NCBI RefSeq assembly: GCF_003710935.1
Contig: NZ_RHHS01000013.1
Location: forward strand, 62,001 to 126,000
Reading direction: 5' to 3'
DNA from: Brevibacillus gelatini
GTDB lineage: Bacteria > Bacillota > Bacilli > Brevibacillales > Brevibacillaceae
DNA length: 64,000 nt
The translations under genes were made by a program, and so were the position numbers. The stretch's first letter is position 1, and each line of letters opens with the position of its first letter. Of this stretch, positions 23,743 through 31,493 are shown piece by piece. Below the pieces are notes generated by a model. The model was not told where the DNA came from and ran no database searches. It was given only the letters and a program-made list of their open reading frames with translations.

Positions 23743-23910
23743 TCAGCAATTAACGATCTTACCGATTTGAACAGCGTAAAAAACATTTTCGCCCTCTTTT
23801 TGCTTCAAAAACAATGGACATTCAGGAACCCTTACCACATCATTCTCGTGCAAAACAATATCAGATTTAATCTTGAATTCGTGCATATCAGTATAAATTA
23901 TATATTCCAT
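23743..23910 (-). CDS. hypothetical protein, 55 aa
   Basis: Beta-rich small protein, starts MEYIIYTDMHEFK; GGAAGTGGAG before the ATG. Unrecognised. Confidence 0.55.
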   Translation of the reverse strand: MEYIIYTDMHEFKIKSDIVLHENDVVRVPECPLFLKQKEGENVFYAVQIGKIVNC

Positions 23911-23935
23911 TTTCTCCACTTCCTTTTTAAATTAG

Positions 23936-24055
23936 CTATCGTGCTAAGCACTCCTTAGCGCAGGTTTCGCAAAGACGGAGTACATCTTCCTCAGTTACCC
24001 CTCCTATTGGCATTACCGACACGGTTTCAATCTGCTTTTCGCAATAGTCGCACAT
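23936..24055 (-). CDS. zinc-ribbon protein, 39 aa
   Basis: MCDYCEKQ and CETCAKEC give a Cys4 site in a 39-residue protein. GAGAGGAAAG before the ATG. Confidence 0.55.
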   Translation of the reverse strand: MCDYCEKQIETVSVMPIGGVTEEDVLRLCETCAKECLAR

Positions 24056-24075
24056 ACTCTTTCCTCTCTATGCAA

Positions 24076-24726
24076 TCAATCAAAATCCTCATATTCATCT
24101 TCAAGCCACCACTCCCACCAAGATTCTTCCTCCTCTTCATCTTCTTCCCACCAGCACTTTCGCACAGGCACTGGCTTTCTAGAGTCCATAATTTTCTTGC
24201 ACCTATCTCTAAAGTCATTCTCATCCAGAGACGTTTTGATAAACTCAACCAATAACTCCTGCTTTTTGTAAAAGTGTAAAGCAAGATTTAGGATGTAATC
24301 GGAAGGTTCATCCCAGCCATGTGAAATAAAAAGTTTAATGATCTCTTGTTTTCTCTCCTCCATAATTTCGAAGTATCTCTGGCGATTTCTTTCGTCCCTA
24401 AGTCGTTTTCTTTCCTCGTGCAGTTCTTTGATCTTTTTTCGCCAAGCTTTATACGCTTTCTTTTTTTCAGCATCCATAGACTGCCAAACTTTTGGACTGA
24501 CTGGATCTAACACCTTTTTAAGATAAAACGTCCTCCCGTCAGTGGTGGACAGAAAAGGCCCTCGCTTTGAATAACTAAGAGTGCAGTGTTCGCCGCGTTC
24601 ATCAAAAAACTCATAAGTACCTTCACTTTTTGGTCTTGCATCAAAGTTATCTGGTACGACATAAAACACACCACTTTCAGCAATTTGATAGTTTTCACAC
24701 ATTTTCAAAACTATAACTTGCAGCAT
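24076..24726 (-). CDS. hypothetical protein with basic coiled coil and acidic W-rich tail
   Basis: 216 aa. N-terminal beta domain (SH3-like in feel), a long basic helix (about 85-140, KKIKELHEERKRLRDERNRQ), then a tail of alternating Trp and acidic residues. Opposite charges suggest self-association or a nucleic-acid mimic, but no function is known. Start at MLQVIVLKM (AAGGGTG upstream). Confidence 0.65.
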   Translation of the reverse strand: MLQVIVLKMCENYQIAESGVFYVVPDNFDARPKSEGTYEFFDERGEHCTLSYSKRGPFLSTTDGRTFYLKKVLDPVSPKVWQSMDAEKKKAYKAWRKKIKELHEERKRLRDERNRQRYFEIMEERKQEIIKLFISHGWDEPSDYILNLALHFYKKQELLVEFIKTSLDENDFRDRCKKIMDSRKPVPVRKCWWEEDEEEEESWWEWWLEDEYEDFD

Positions 24727-24804
24727 ATGCACACACCCTTAAACCATATTTCACTCAAAACACAAATAAAAATTGTCTAACACGTTCCATATTAGTCTTC
24801 CTTT

Positions 24805-25059
24805 CTAACAATCAAAGTGATTGACTGTCAGTAATCCATCCTTGTAAAGCTTCTCCAATAACCTAACTTTACTCTCCATACTTACACATTCGAGCGACAA
24901 AGGAGCATTTACAAGTACATTTGTTTTTGTGTTCATCAATCGTTCCACTTCATTTTTCTCGTACAGATATGTTCCGCAAAATTGCTCCATCCACTCGGGC
25001 ATTGCCCACTTCATTAAGATCTCTTGGCCGTTAATATCCTTGTAACCTGTTGGCTTCAT
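24805..25059 (-). CDS. hypothetical protein, 84 aa
   Basis: Start set at MKPTGYKDINGQEI (GAAAGGAAG 7 nt upstream). Mostly helical with two Cys. It follows the AbrB-fold gene. Confidence 0.6.
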   Translation of the reverse strand: MKPTGYKDINGQEILMKWAMPEWMEQFCGTYLYEKNEVERLMNTKTNVLVNAPLSLECVSMESKVRLLEKLYKDGLLTVNHFDC

Positions 25060-25091
25060 AAAATTTCTTCCTTTCTTCAACTTTTTGTAAC

Positions 25092-25304
25092 TCATTTATT
25101 TCGATGTTTCTCAATCATTCTTTGAATCTCAATCAATAATTTCGGATCATCAGGCAACTCAATTTTGTTTACTTTTCTCACTACAATTTCATCTCCGTTA
25201 ACCTCAACAGATACAGTATCTCCCTGTTCAATTCCTATTTCCCTTAGTTGCTCTGTCATGGACACCCCTAAGCTGTTTCCAATCTTGATGACTTTACGTT
25301 CCAA
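25092..25304 (-). CDS. AbrB/MazE-fold DNA-binding protein, 70 aa
   Basis: MERKVIKIGNSLGVSMTEQL ... IVVRKV is a MazE/SpoVT-AbrB domain; the C-terminus is helical. TTG start chosen because GAGAGGTG lies 9 nt upstream and the family starts this way. Such proteins are antitoxins or autoregulators. A MazF gene lies 1.3 kb upstream but four reading frames apart, so the pairing is uncertain. The promoter at 25339-25367 contains palindromes suited to self-repression. Confidence 0.75.
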   Translation of the reverse strand: MERKVIKIGNSLGVSMTEQLREIGIEQGDTVSVEVNGDEIVVRKVNKIELPDDPKLLIEIQRMIEKHRNK

Positions 25305-25338
25305 TGTATGTATCACCTCTCTCTTTCTTTATGATTCC

Positions 25339-25367
25339 ATTATAACCGTTATGACGTTATAACGCAA
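25339..25367 (-). promoter_or_regulatory. promoter with palindromic operator
   Basis: TTGCGT, 17-bp spacer, TATAAT on the minus strand. The spacer holds CGTTATAACG and an overlapping CGTTAT repeat, likely sites for the AbrB-fold product. Confidence 0.6.
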
Positions 25368-25506
25368 GTGTTTTACTTGTAGTTTTTTATTTTATTACAT
25401 TAACTACAAATGGGATGCTAACACAACATCCCATTTAATAACTTGCCCTATTTTTTAGGCTTCCTCTTGTTTATTCATGATAGCCACCATCCGATACAAT
25501 AAGTCT
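25368..25506 (-). other. short intergenic stretch with hairpin
   Basis: AAATGGGATG - loop - CATCCCATTT at about 25405-25434, no T-run behind it on the minus strand. A short frame ending ..RMVAIMNKQEEA overlaps the end of the next gene but has no acceptable start, so it is not called. Confidence 0.4.
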
Positions 25507-25845
25507 TTAATCGTGATCCCAACCTCGTTTTTGTGCCTCCGCTTTAATTTCCTCTAAATCTTGTTCGGTTGGTACATCCATATTTTCACTTTCGTCCTCC
25601 TCGTAATACAATCCGATTTTGTGAGGAGATTCTTGTATTCCAAATTGAAAAGCTTTCGTATATACTAATTCAACTGCATGAAACAGTGTAGATTCCAAAT
25701 ATGTTGTGGAAATAACTCCATCCGTATTTCCCCGAAACTTTCCCATAGCCTTATTCTCTTCATTGTCTTGTGTTTCCAACCAAAACAGCTTTGCTGCCCA
25801 TTTTCCATCAAGTTTCTTTACCTTAATTGTATGCATGTATGTCAT
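25507..25845 (-). CDS. hypothetical protein, 112 aa
   Basis: Starts MTYMHTIKVKKLDGKW; beta-rich first half, acidic second half (EEDESENMDVPTEQDLEE). GGGGGAAG before the ATG. Unrecognised. Confidence 0.6.
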   Translation of the reverse strand: MTYMHTIKVKKLDGKWAAKLFWLETQDNEENKAMGKFRGNTDGVISTTYLESTLFHAVELVYTKAFQFGIQESPHKIGLYYEEDESENMDVPTEQDLEEIKAEAQKRGWDHD

Positions 25846-25881
25846 AGCAAAGTCTTCCCCCTAACAAAATTTGACTTTCAT

Positions 25882-26100
25882 TCAAATATTTGAAACGAAT
25901 CGTCTTGCCATTTCGTAAAGCAGTGCGTCTTCAGTCACACGCAAATTGTTCTCTCCAAACTTTTCTTCAAATTTCACTTGTATCTCCCTGACAATCCCTT
26001 TTGGCAGAACACCGCTGTTATACTTCCATTCGGTGATTTCTTCAAATGCTTGTTTTAATTGTTCATCAGTAAGCGACTATACTAATTCTTTCAGAAACAT
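25882..26100 (-). pseudogene. small gene with in-frame amber codon
   Basis: GGAGGG and ATG begin a frame MFLKELV, codon 8 is TAG (26079-26077), and the frame then continues for 64 coherent residues (SLTDEQLKQAFEEITEWKYN...) to a TGA. No ATG, GTG or TTG lies right after the TAG. Either a nonsense mutation or occasional suppression. TAG is used as an ordinary stop elsewhere (agrD), so genome-wide recoding is unlikely. Confidence 0.55.
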
Positions 26101-26142
26101 ATAATATCCCTCCAGTTAAAGTCACATTTTTAAAGTGACTTT

Positions 26143-26409
26143 TTAAAAATTATTAATCCAAAAATGATTTCCCGGCATATAGTAGCAAAGTTGTTTTGTT
26201 ATCCCTTTATCTTTTAAGAAGCTCTCCAACATTTGTATAAATTTTTCGTTAACATGAACCCAAATTTTATTATCTACAAATGGATCATGAAAAACATTCT
26301 TTACCTGAATTTCATTTTCTTTTACCAGAACTAAGCGAATAATACTTCCTTTCTCAATTAATAGTTGATTAAATTCATCTACCATTTGTTTTGTCATAAG
26401 TTGCTCCAT
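26143..26409 (-). CDS. hypothetical protein, 88 aa
   Basis: Start set at MEQLMTKQMV (GGGAG 9 nt upstream; an earlier ATG abuts it). Followed by a perfect inverted repeat AAAGTCAC/GTGACTTT at 26118-26142. Unrecognised. Confidence 0.6.
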   Translation of the reverse strand: MEQLMTKQMVDEFNQLLIEKGSIIRLVLVKENEIQVKNVFHDPFVDNKIWVHVNEKFIQMLESFLKDKGITKQLCYYMPGNHFWINNF

Positions 26410-26457
26410 AATTATCATCTCCCTATGAAATCAAAGTTTTAACTAACCTAATTATAC

Positions 26458-26556
26458 TTAGTGTCCATAGCTTATGTACTGTTTAATAAGTATTTCTCTC
26501 TCAATGCCGAAAATCCCTTCACGCTCTAGTTTTTTAATAAATTTTTTAATTTTCAT
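26458..26556 (-). CDS. basic peptide, 32 aa
   Basis: MKIKKFIKKLEREGIFGIER..., amphipathic and basic, 30 bp after mazF. GGGCGGATAG before the ATG. It could be coupled to the toxin gene but is too short to assign. Confidence 0.45.
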   Translation of the reverse strand: MKIKKFIKKLEREGIFGIEREILIKQYISYGH

Positions 26557-26585
26557 TATTACTATCCGCCCTCTCAGAAATTCAA

Positions 26586-26990
26586 TTAGACTTCGATCAA
26601 TTCTTCTTTATTTTTATTTTTAACGGCAAAAAATTCACTTGGTGATACCAAACCAAAACTAATTTTCAATGCCTCATTTACTTTTTGCATAGTTTTCTCA
26701 TCCAATCTGCTAACTTTATCAGTCAATCTTAGCTTGTCAATGGTTCGTATCTGTTCCGATAAAACAACAGAGTCTCGCTCAAGTCCGAATGTTTTTGCAT
26801 CCAATTCCACATGCGTAGGCAATTTTGCTTTTGAAATCTGTGAGGTAATTGCTGCGACGATGACCGTTGGACTAAATCGATTTCCAATGTCGTTCTGAAT
26901 GACTAAAACAGGTCGCACGCCTCCTTGCTCAGAGCCAATGACAGGTGATAGATCAGCCAAATAAATTTCTCCCCTACATACTCTTCTCAA
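26586..26990 (-). CDS. mazF: MazF/NdoA-type mRNA interferase
   Basis: 134 aa, nearly collinear with chromosomal Bacillus Ndo[54 protein letters not shown] and SEQIRTIDK are all present, including the catalytic Arg and Thr region, plus an extra 15-residue tail ([13 protein letters not shown]). TTG start with GGGAGTG upstream. No MazE precedes it, unlike the chromosomal operon, so an unlinked or novel antitoxin must be assumed if it is active. By family it cuts mRNA at short sequences. Confidence 0.9.
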   Translation of the reverse strand: MRRVCRGEIYLADLSPVIGSEQGGVRPVLVIQNDIGNRFSPTVIVAAITSQISKAKLPTHVELDAKTFGLERDSVVLSEQIRTIDKLRLTDKVSRLDEKTMQKVNEALKISFGLVSPSEFFAVKNKNKEELIEV

Positions 26991-27068
26991 TAATCTTCAC
27001 TCCCTATGGTTTCGTTAATGCCACTAATATATATCGCTTTGCAATTTACTTTTATATCTTATATCTAT

Positions 27069-27097
27069 ATATTACCACGCAGACGAGATTATTACAA
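27069..27097 (-). promoter_or_regulatory. promoter of mazF
   Basis: TTGTAA, 17-bp spacer, TAATAT on the minus strand. Confidence 0.6.
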
Positions 27098-27169
27098 CTA
27101 AAAATAATAAATTCAACAAAACAAAATCACGTCTAATAATTGTGCAATTCGAACATTTCTTCATTTAAA

Positions 27170-27207
27170 TTAAAAAAGAAAAAGACTTTACATCTTTGCA
27201 AAGTCTT
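27170..27207 (-). terminator. terminator of the 223-aa gene
   Basis: AAGACTTT - loop - AAAGTCTT then TTTCTTTTTT on the minus strand. Confidence 0.75.
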
Positions 27208-27225
27208 CAACAAGTTATTAATTGT

Positions 27226-27897
27226 TCAAAAAAACCTGCTCATATCTAGTTTCCCTGGTTCGTAATAAATATCAAATGCTCGGTTTAACAAAAAAACATC
27301 ATTCAAGCTTTCTTTGCCAAACATTATTTGGGCAATTTGTTCTTTGGTAGGCTCGTTAATCATTTTTAACTCGAAATAACGCTTTATGTGACCATGCATT
27401 TGTTTCACATCTCTTGCCCAAGGATATAGCACTTTCATACCAGCAGATAAAGCTCGAATTTCCGAAAGAGTGTATGTCTCATCCACTATTCTTTGAACAG
27501 CAGATTTCCCAGAAGCCATATCTTTGGCTCCCACACCAAATCTAATTACACACGTAGTTCCTACATGCAGCTTATTACCGTTTATTTTATTCTGAATGAT
27601 AAGGTTATATCGAAGATTTTCTTGTCCGCATAGCTGACAAGTTGAATAAAATTCAACAGGAGGCTTCTCAGAAAAATACGACATATTATCTAATGTATTT
27701 TGATCGATCCAGTCTACATATTCCCATTCACTTTTTGCTTCGTCGAAATTTTGACTTACACTTAGTCTCAAAAGATTATCAACTACTATTTTACGTGGTT
27801 TTGTGCTAATCTCCCCGTCCTTGTACTTCGCTAACATAGCCAAAATATTAGGCTTTTTTGATCGTCTACCTTTGACTTTTCTTTTCGTGTATCGCAA
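27226..27897 (-). CDS. treble-clef-like protein, 223 aa
   Basis: Basic N-terminus (KRKVKGRRSKKP), then CQLCGQENLRYNLIIQN ... LHVGTTCVIRFG (about 85-120), a Cys3-4 zinc knuckle found in several phage proteins of unknown role, and a helical C-terminus. TTG start with AAAGGTG 9 nt upstream. Probably nucleic-acid binding. Confidence 0.65.
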   Translation of the reverse strand: MRYTKRKVKGRRSKKPNILAMLAKYKDGEISTKPRKIVVDNLLRLSVSQNFDEAKSEWEYVDWIDQNTLDNMSYFSEKPPVEFYSTCQLCGQENLRYNLIIQNKINGNKLHVGTTCVIRFGVGAKDMASGKSAVQRIVDETYTLSEIRALSAGMKVLYPWARDVKQMHGHIKRYFELKMINEPTKEQIAQIMFGKESLNDVFLLNRAFDIYYEPGKLDMSRFF

Positions 27898-27973
27898 GTC
27901 AATTCACACCTTTGCATAATAGATAAGGTGTTTTCTACGATGACTGTTATAGTTATTGCGCACCATTAACTCT

Positions 27974-28002
27974 ATTATACCATAAGACGCAAGCATATGT
28001 TC
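27974..28002 (-). promoter_or_regulatory. weak promoter with LexA-like half-perfect box
   Basis: TATAAT at 27974 with GAACAT as -35. The -35 is part of CGAACATATGCTTG, one base off a LexA box (GAAC-N4-GTTC). Tentative. Confidence 0.35.
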
Positions 28003-28179
28003 GATAAATCTGTCTTCTTGCAAAGGAAATGTTGATTTTTTGAATATGGCTAATTGATTTGCAATATCTAAAAAACGGGACGACTTGCAGCAATTAATCC
28101 AAATGTTAAATGATGAGAATATCCATCACTTGCAACTATTAAAAAAATACTTTATATCAAATAACGATTTGAACGAATT

Positions 28180-28314
28180 TTATTTACTTGCGCATGTACG
28201 ACACAAAGCATGTTCGCCAATAGGTACACCATCTGCGAAAACTGTATATGCACATTCTTCTGGGTGATCTACTTCTATTAACTTATCGCAATCCTCACAT
28301 ATAACTGTAATCAT
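28180..28314 (-). CDS. zinc-ribbon protein, 44 aa
   Basis: CEDC at residue 6 and CRTC at residue 38 around an acidic middle. GGGAGGGTGTAAT before the ATG. Confidence 0.6.
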   Translation of the reverse strand: MITVICEDCDKLIEVDHPEECAYTVFADGVPIGEHALCRTCASK

Positions 28315-28358
28315 ATTACACCCTCCCTAAATTTGAATAAATTCAGACTTTGCTTGGT

Positions 28359-28520
28359 TTATGAGCAAATATACTTTAGCGTTTCTTTATAGCATTGTAG
28401 ACAAAGCTCTTCATCTACTCCGATAATATTCAATATTCTTATTAAATTTTTATTGCTATACATACCACAACTGGTACACATTCGTAATTCTTCTCTGTAT
28501 TCCTTGTTATTTATTTTCAT
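28359..28520 (-). CDS. zinc-ribbon protein, 53 aa
   Basis: Start set at MKINNKEYREEL (GGGAGG 5 nt upstream). CTSCG and CLQC make a Cys4 ribbon. Overlapped upstream region belongs to the 97-aa gene leader. Confidence 0.6.
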   Translation of the reverse strand: MKINNKEYREELRMCTSCGMYSNKNLIRILNIIGVDEELCLQCYKETLKYICS

Positions 28521-28537
28521 TTCCGCCTCCCATGAAA

Positions 28538-28831
28538 CTATGCTTTTGTGCCGTTTTCTTCTATCCACTCAGGAAAGTTTTCACGCATGAACCCATTATA
28601 ACGTTCTTTGACTGGTTCAAATTTTTCTTCTAGATAAGCAAATGACAATACACAATGTTTTGCGTAGAAGTCCATAGCCTCTTCGATATTTTTTATATCT
28701 CGTTTTAGCAATTCTGGTGTCGTTGGCGAAGCGTTACGCTCATGCATATCCATACATAAAATAACAAATTTAATTCTTTCCGAAATGCCTGTATATAAGC
28801 AGCTTGCAACACCAGCAGGAACAATTTCCAT
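28538..28831 (-). CDS. hypothetical helical protein, 97 aa
   Basis: Four or so helices, two Cys in the first half, Trp in PEWIEENG at the end. AGGAT before the ATG. Unrecognised. Confidence 0.6.
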   Translation of the reverse strand: MEIVPAGVASCLYTGISERIKFVILCMDMHERNASPTTPELLKRDIKNIEEAMDFYAKHCVLSFAYLEEKFEPVKERYNGFMRENFPEWIEENGTKA

Positions 28832-28853
28832 ATGTTATCCTATCCCTATGGAT

Positions 28854-29024
28854 TTATTTTATTAATCCAACATCGTCTGGCTTAATTTCTCCATTAAGAA
28901 GCTTTGTAAGTCGTTCTCTGGTTTCATCGATGAGAGCTTTTAAGCCTTCAACAGTATTGTATCCATCATAACCGATCAAAATATCTCTTGTGTCTTCAAG
29001 AAACAGACGCTCGTGCTTTTCCAT
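28854..29024 (-). CDS. hypothetical protein, 56 aa
   Basis: Helical, starts MEKHERLFLEDTRDIL; AAAAGGAGGGTATC before the ATG. It is the first gene downstream of the two tRNAs. Confidence 0.6.
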   Translation of the reverse strand: MEKHERLFLEDTRDILIGYDGYNTVEGLKALIDETRERLTKLLNGEIKPDDVGLIK

Positions 29025-29060
29025 TAATCGATACCCTCCTTTTCAGTTTGAAATATCATA

Positions 29061-29136
29061 TGGCGTCCCAGACAGGATTCGAACCTGTGCATGATCGCTT
29101 AGAAGACAATTGCCTTATCCGCTTGGCTACTGGGAC
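29061..29136 (-). tRNA. tRNA-Arg (UCU)
   Basis: Full cloverleaf, 76 nt: acceptor GTCCCAG/CTGGGAC, D-arm GCCAAGCGGATAAGGC, anticodon loop CTTCTAA, T-arm ACAGG TTCGAAT CCTGT, encoded CCA. AGA is a common codon in this AT-rich phage, so it probably supports its translation. Confidence 0.92.
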
Positions 29137-29137
29137 A

Positions 29138-29213
29138 TGGTGGATCTGACAGGGTATGATCCTGCAACCTCGCTGTTATGAGCAGCTTGCTCTGCCAATT
29201 GAGCTACAGATCC
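29138..29213 (-). tRNA. tRNA with CAU anticodon (Met or Ile2), unusual T-loop
   Basis: 76 nt, 1 bp from the tRNA-Arg gene. Acceptor GGATCTG/CAGATCC, anticodon loop CTCATAA, CCA encoded. The T-loop reads ATCATAC instead of TTCRANY (T54 to A, A58 to T), and the outer anticodon-stem pair is A-G. The loop CTCATAA fits both lysidine-modified tRNA-Ile2 and some elongator Met tRNAs. Confidence 0.85.
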
Positions 29214-29240
29214 AAGATAGGAGCCAGTATGTACTGGTTG

Positions 29241-29312
29241 TTACTCTTCTTCTTGACGCAATCCAGCCTCTTCAATGCTACATTGCCATTTTTCATTGTA
29301 GAAATAATTCAA
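29241..29312 (-). CDS. possible 23-aa coupled peptide
   Basis: TTG overlaps the stop of the 42-aa gene (TTGA). The frame NYFYNEKWQCSIEEAGLRQE looks protein-like. It may be a separated C-terminal part of its neighbour. Confidence 0.35.
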   Translation of the reverse strand: MNYFYNEKWQCSIEEAGLRQEEE

Positions 29313-29437
29313 CCGTTTACACCTGCAATACCAAACATGGGCAAATCGGTTTCAGGATCATTGTAGCGATCATCTCTTATAATTTGCATTGTTTTAGACG
29401 ATTCAATGATTATACGATCCTTTTTGCTGAGATTCAT
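29309..29437 (-). CDS. hypothetical protein, 42 aa
   Basis: MNLSKKDRIIIESSKTMQII...; AGGAGATGAGGACA before the ATG. It may once have continued into the next frame (29312-29241). Confidence 0.55.
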   Translation of the reverse strand: MNLSKKDRIIIESSKTMQIIRDDRYNDPETDLPMFGIAGVNG

Positions 29438-29463
29438 TGTCCTCATCTCCTATAAATATGTAT

Positions 29464-29604
29464 TTAACTTTGCCATTCTTGATAATATTGCTCTATGCTG
29501 TCAGAAAACTGATACTTATACTCCCTTAATTCGCGCCATGTTAGTTCATTGTTTACCCATTTTTCGAGAAGTGCAATAAACCTACGAATTTCTACTTTGT
29601 TCAT
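29464..29604 (-). CDS. hypothetical protein, 46 aa
   Basis: Helical and W/Y-rich (KWVNNELTWRELREYKYQ). GGGAGGTGATC before the ATG, which overlaps the stop of the 170-aa gene. Confidence 0.6.
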   Translation of the reverse strand: MNKVEIRRFIALLEKWVNNELTWRELREYKYQFSDSIEQYYQEWQS

Positions 29605-30113
29605 TGACAGATCACCTCCCTTTGCTTATCTAGAATAATACTGATTAATTGCTCTAAATCTGTCTCGAAAATATCTGTATTTGAAAAGTGATTACATGTA
29701 GGGAATACCGTTATTTTGTTACCTTTTACCCTGAAACTAAAGATTGTTACTCCATTCAGTTGCACGTGGTTATAATTTTTAATTACTTTATTTTTGACTA
29801 CCTTTGCGCTAGTGTCGTATTCAATTTGTTCAATTACATCATCAGTTGTCATTTCAATTTCATTTTCAATCGTAAAGGATTTACCTTCAAAATAATCTTC
29901 AATTGGCATTTCAATTTCAAACTTCTCACCTGCAATGAATCCAACCAATGTAACTTTGTCTTCCGTAACAATTTCTTCGCAATTTTCTGCATAAATGAAG
30001 TTTGTTGTTGCCCAATCGCTGAACATTTGAAAATCATCTTCTTTTACAATCTGGCTTGTTACTGGATGCATGATCATTCTCCCAATGTATTCGATAGTCG
30101 CAGCATTTTGCAT
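29601..30113 (-). CDS. hypothetical protein, 170 aa
   Basis: Beta-rich, acidic, without motifs I know. AGGAGAGGTAATACAT before the ATG. Own promoter at 30149-30177 heads a run of genes down to the tRNAs. Confidence 0.6.
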   Translation of the reverse strand: MQNAATIEYIGRMIMHPVTSQIVKEDDFQMFSDWATTNFIYAENCEEIVTEDKVTLVGFIAGEKFEIEMPIEDYFEGKSFTIENEIEMTTDDVIEQIEYDTSAKVVKNKVIKNYNHVQLNGVTIFSFRVKGNKITVFPTCNHFSNTDIFETDLEQLISIILDKQREVICQ

Positions 30114-30148
30114 ATGTATTACCTCTCCTTCATTTATTTTATATTCTT

Positions 30149-30177
30149 ATTGTACTATTCTACGACCTTTTAAGCAA
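30149..30177 (-). promoter_or_regulatory. promoter
   Basis: TTGCTT, 17-bp spacer, TACAAT on the minus strand, preceded by an A-rich tract. Confidence 0.55.
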
Positions 30178-30194
30178 TATGTTTTTTATTAATT

Positions 30195-30230
30195 TTATAT
30201 TATAAAAGCCACCTTTTTCGGTGACTTTTG
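30195..30230 (-). terminator. terminator of the 191-aa gene
   Basis: AAAGTCACC - GAAAAA - GGTGGCTTT then TATAATATAAA on the minus strand; a poor T-run. Confidence 0.55.
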
Positions 30231-30274
30231 AATCAAACCAGACTTTGATTACCTTCTTTAGTTGTTACGTAAAA

Positions 30275-30850
30275 TCACGGGCTTTCTACCGATTTCAGAA
30301 TAATACTTCGGCCATTGCAAGTTGGGCATAACCAGATTGGAATTCCCTTTTCTAATTTATAACTGTTTCCTTTGCAATCTGGACACGTATCCCTAACTGC
30401 AACCTTAAAATCGTGTTTTCTACCTTTGCGATCTCTAAAAGATAGCTTTTTACCTTTCAAAGCCTCCCTGATCTTCTCCTCTGTCACATGTGTATATCCA
30501 AGTAGTTTATCACGTTCCCACAAATCAGTTCGCCCCTCGATATATCTAAACGCTTCACACGTTATTATAGAGCAACCATTCACCTTGTCGTATTTCAAAT
30601 TGCAATCCTCTGATCGACTACATACATAATCGCAAAGTTTACCCATAACCTCCCATTCACGACCACCAGAAAGCTTTTCCCTGTCTACTTTAAAAACCCC
30701 GCGACAGGATTTCGGCACTTTTTTGAAGGGGAACGCTTTCAAATTCCCCATGTTCGGTTTTGCAGTACATTCGTACCATGTGCCGTAACAAGTTCCATAT
30801 TCTCCATACTCTGATTCTTCATGATAATTTGCGCAATTTTCACATCCCAT
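30275..30850 (-). CDS. Cys-rich protein with DnaJ-like zinc motif, 191 aa
   Basis: N-terminal cluster MGCENCANYHEE ... YGTCYGTWYEC, a second group CDYVCSRSEDC (about 75-85), and a C-terminal CPDCKGN ... CPTCNGR resembling DnaJ zinc repeats. Probably binds two or three zinc ions. GAGGTGTT before the ATG. Confidence 0.65.
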   Translation of the reverse strand: MGCENCANYHEESEYGEYGTCYGTWYECTAKPNMGNLKAFPFKKVPKSCRGVFKVDREKLSGGREWEVMGKLCDYVCSRSEDCNLKYDKVNGCSIITCEAFRYIEGRTDLWERDKLLGYTHVTEEKIREALKGKKLSFRDRKGRKHDFKVAVRDTCPDCKGNSYKLEKGIPIWLCPTCNGRSIILKSVESP

Positions 30851-30883
30851 AATTTTAACACCTCACTTTACCCAACTATTGTC

Positions 30884-31000
30884 TCAAATCCCCTTTATGT
30901 AGGTATCAAACTCAGGCTTTGTCATGCCTGTTATCTGCTTATATGCATCATCAAGCGTAACGGTATCCGATTCAAAACTGACTTGTTTATAATCAACCAT
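30884..31000 (-). CDS. hypothetical protein, 38 aa
   Basis: MVDYKQVSFESDTVTLDDAY...; GAGGTAAAG before the ATG. Unknown. Confidence 0.55.
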   Translation of the reverse strand: MVDYKQVSFESDTVTLDDAYKQITGMTKPEFDTYIKGI

Positions 31001-31025
31001 ATTCTTTACCTCACATTAATAACAT

Positions 31026-31235
31026 TTAATAAACATCCACATTAACCACTTCAACCTCGTCAAGTTGTTTCAAACCTTCTATGTAGTTACGCGCCTGTTC
31101 TCTGGTATTGAAATCTGTTTTTGTTAGCATACAATCATCTTCCCATTTATTCTCTTCGCTGTCCCAATATTGAACAATAACTCTGGGCTGTGTGTTATCT
31201 GCAAAATAGTTAATTCTGATTTTCGTTTTCTCCAT
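31026..31235 (-). CDS. hypothetical protein, 69 aa
   Basis: Start at MEKTKIRINYF (GGAGG 7 nt upstream). Beta sheet followed by a helix containing FNTREQARNYIEGL; the F-x-T-x-E-A pattern recurs in several other small proteins here (41109, 42030, 44408). Confidence 0.6.
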   Translation of the reverse strand: MEKTKIRINYFADNTQPRVIVQYWDSEENKWEDDCMLTKTDFNTREQARNYIEGLKQLDEVEVVNVDVY

Positions 31236-31291
31236 TTGGATTCCTCCAATCATATAACGCCCTGCTGTCTTAGTTTAATTAAATTTTACTT

Positions 31292-31459
31292 TTATTTAAT
31301 TAGTTCTTCACCATCTTCTGTTACCTTATACAGTCTTACGTTGAAAACTTCACTATCATTTTTCCACTGATTGTATTTAGATTCTGCCTTGCTGTAATCG
31401 AATATTGGATCAGTAGCCAATGGTGCAATATCCATATCTGCTACAACTATGTAATACAT
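31292..31459 (-). CDS. hypothetical protein, 55 aa
   Basis: MYYIVVADMDIAPLATDP...; TGGAGGGTTG before the ATG. Unrecognised. Confidence 0.55.
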   Translation of the reverse strand: MYYIVVADMDIAPLATDPIFDYSKAESKYNQWKNDSEVFNVRLYKVTEDGEELIK

Positions 31460-31493
31460 TTAACAACCCTCCATTTTCAATACAATTCCACTT

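Noticed and set aside
28085-28267. Plus-strand frame with protein-like wording (DDLQQLIQMLNDENIHHLQL)
   Set aside because: It lacks a ribosome site, starts at a TTG, has a stop just upstream, and its second half is the shadow of the zinc-ribbon gene at 28180-28314. At most a decayed gene remnant.
29061-29213. Attachment site at the tRNA genes
   Set aside because: Both tRNAs are complete and embedded in phage genes, with no integrase beside them and no visible direct repeat. SPbeta-type phages integrate elsewhere using a serine recombinase.
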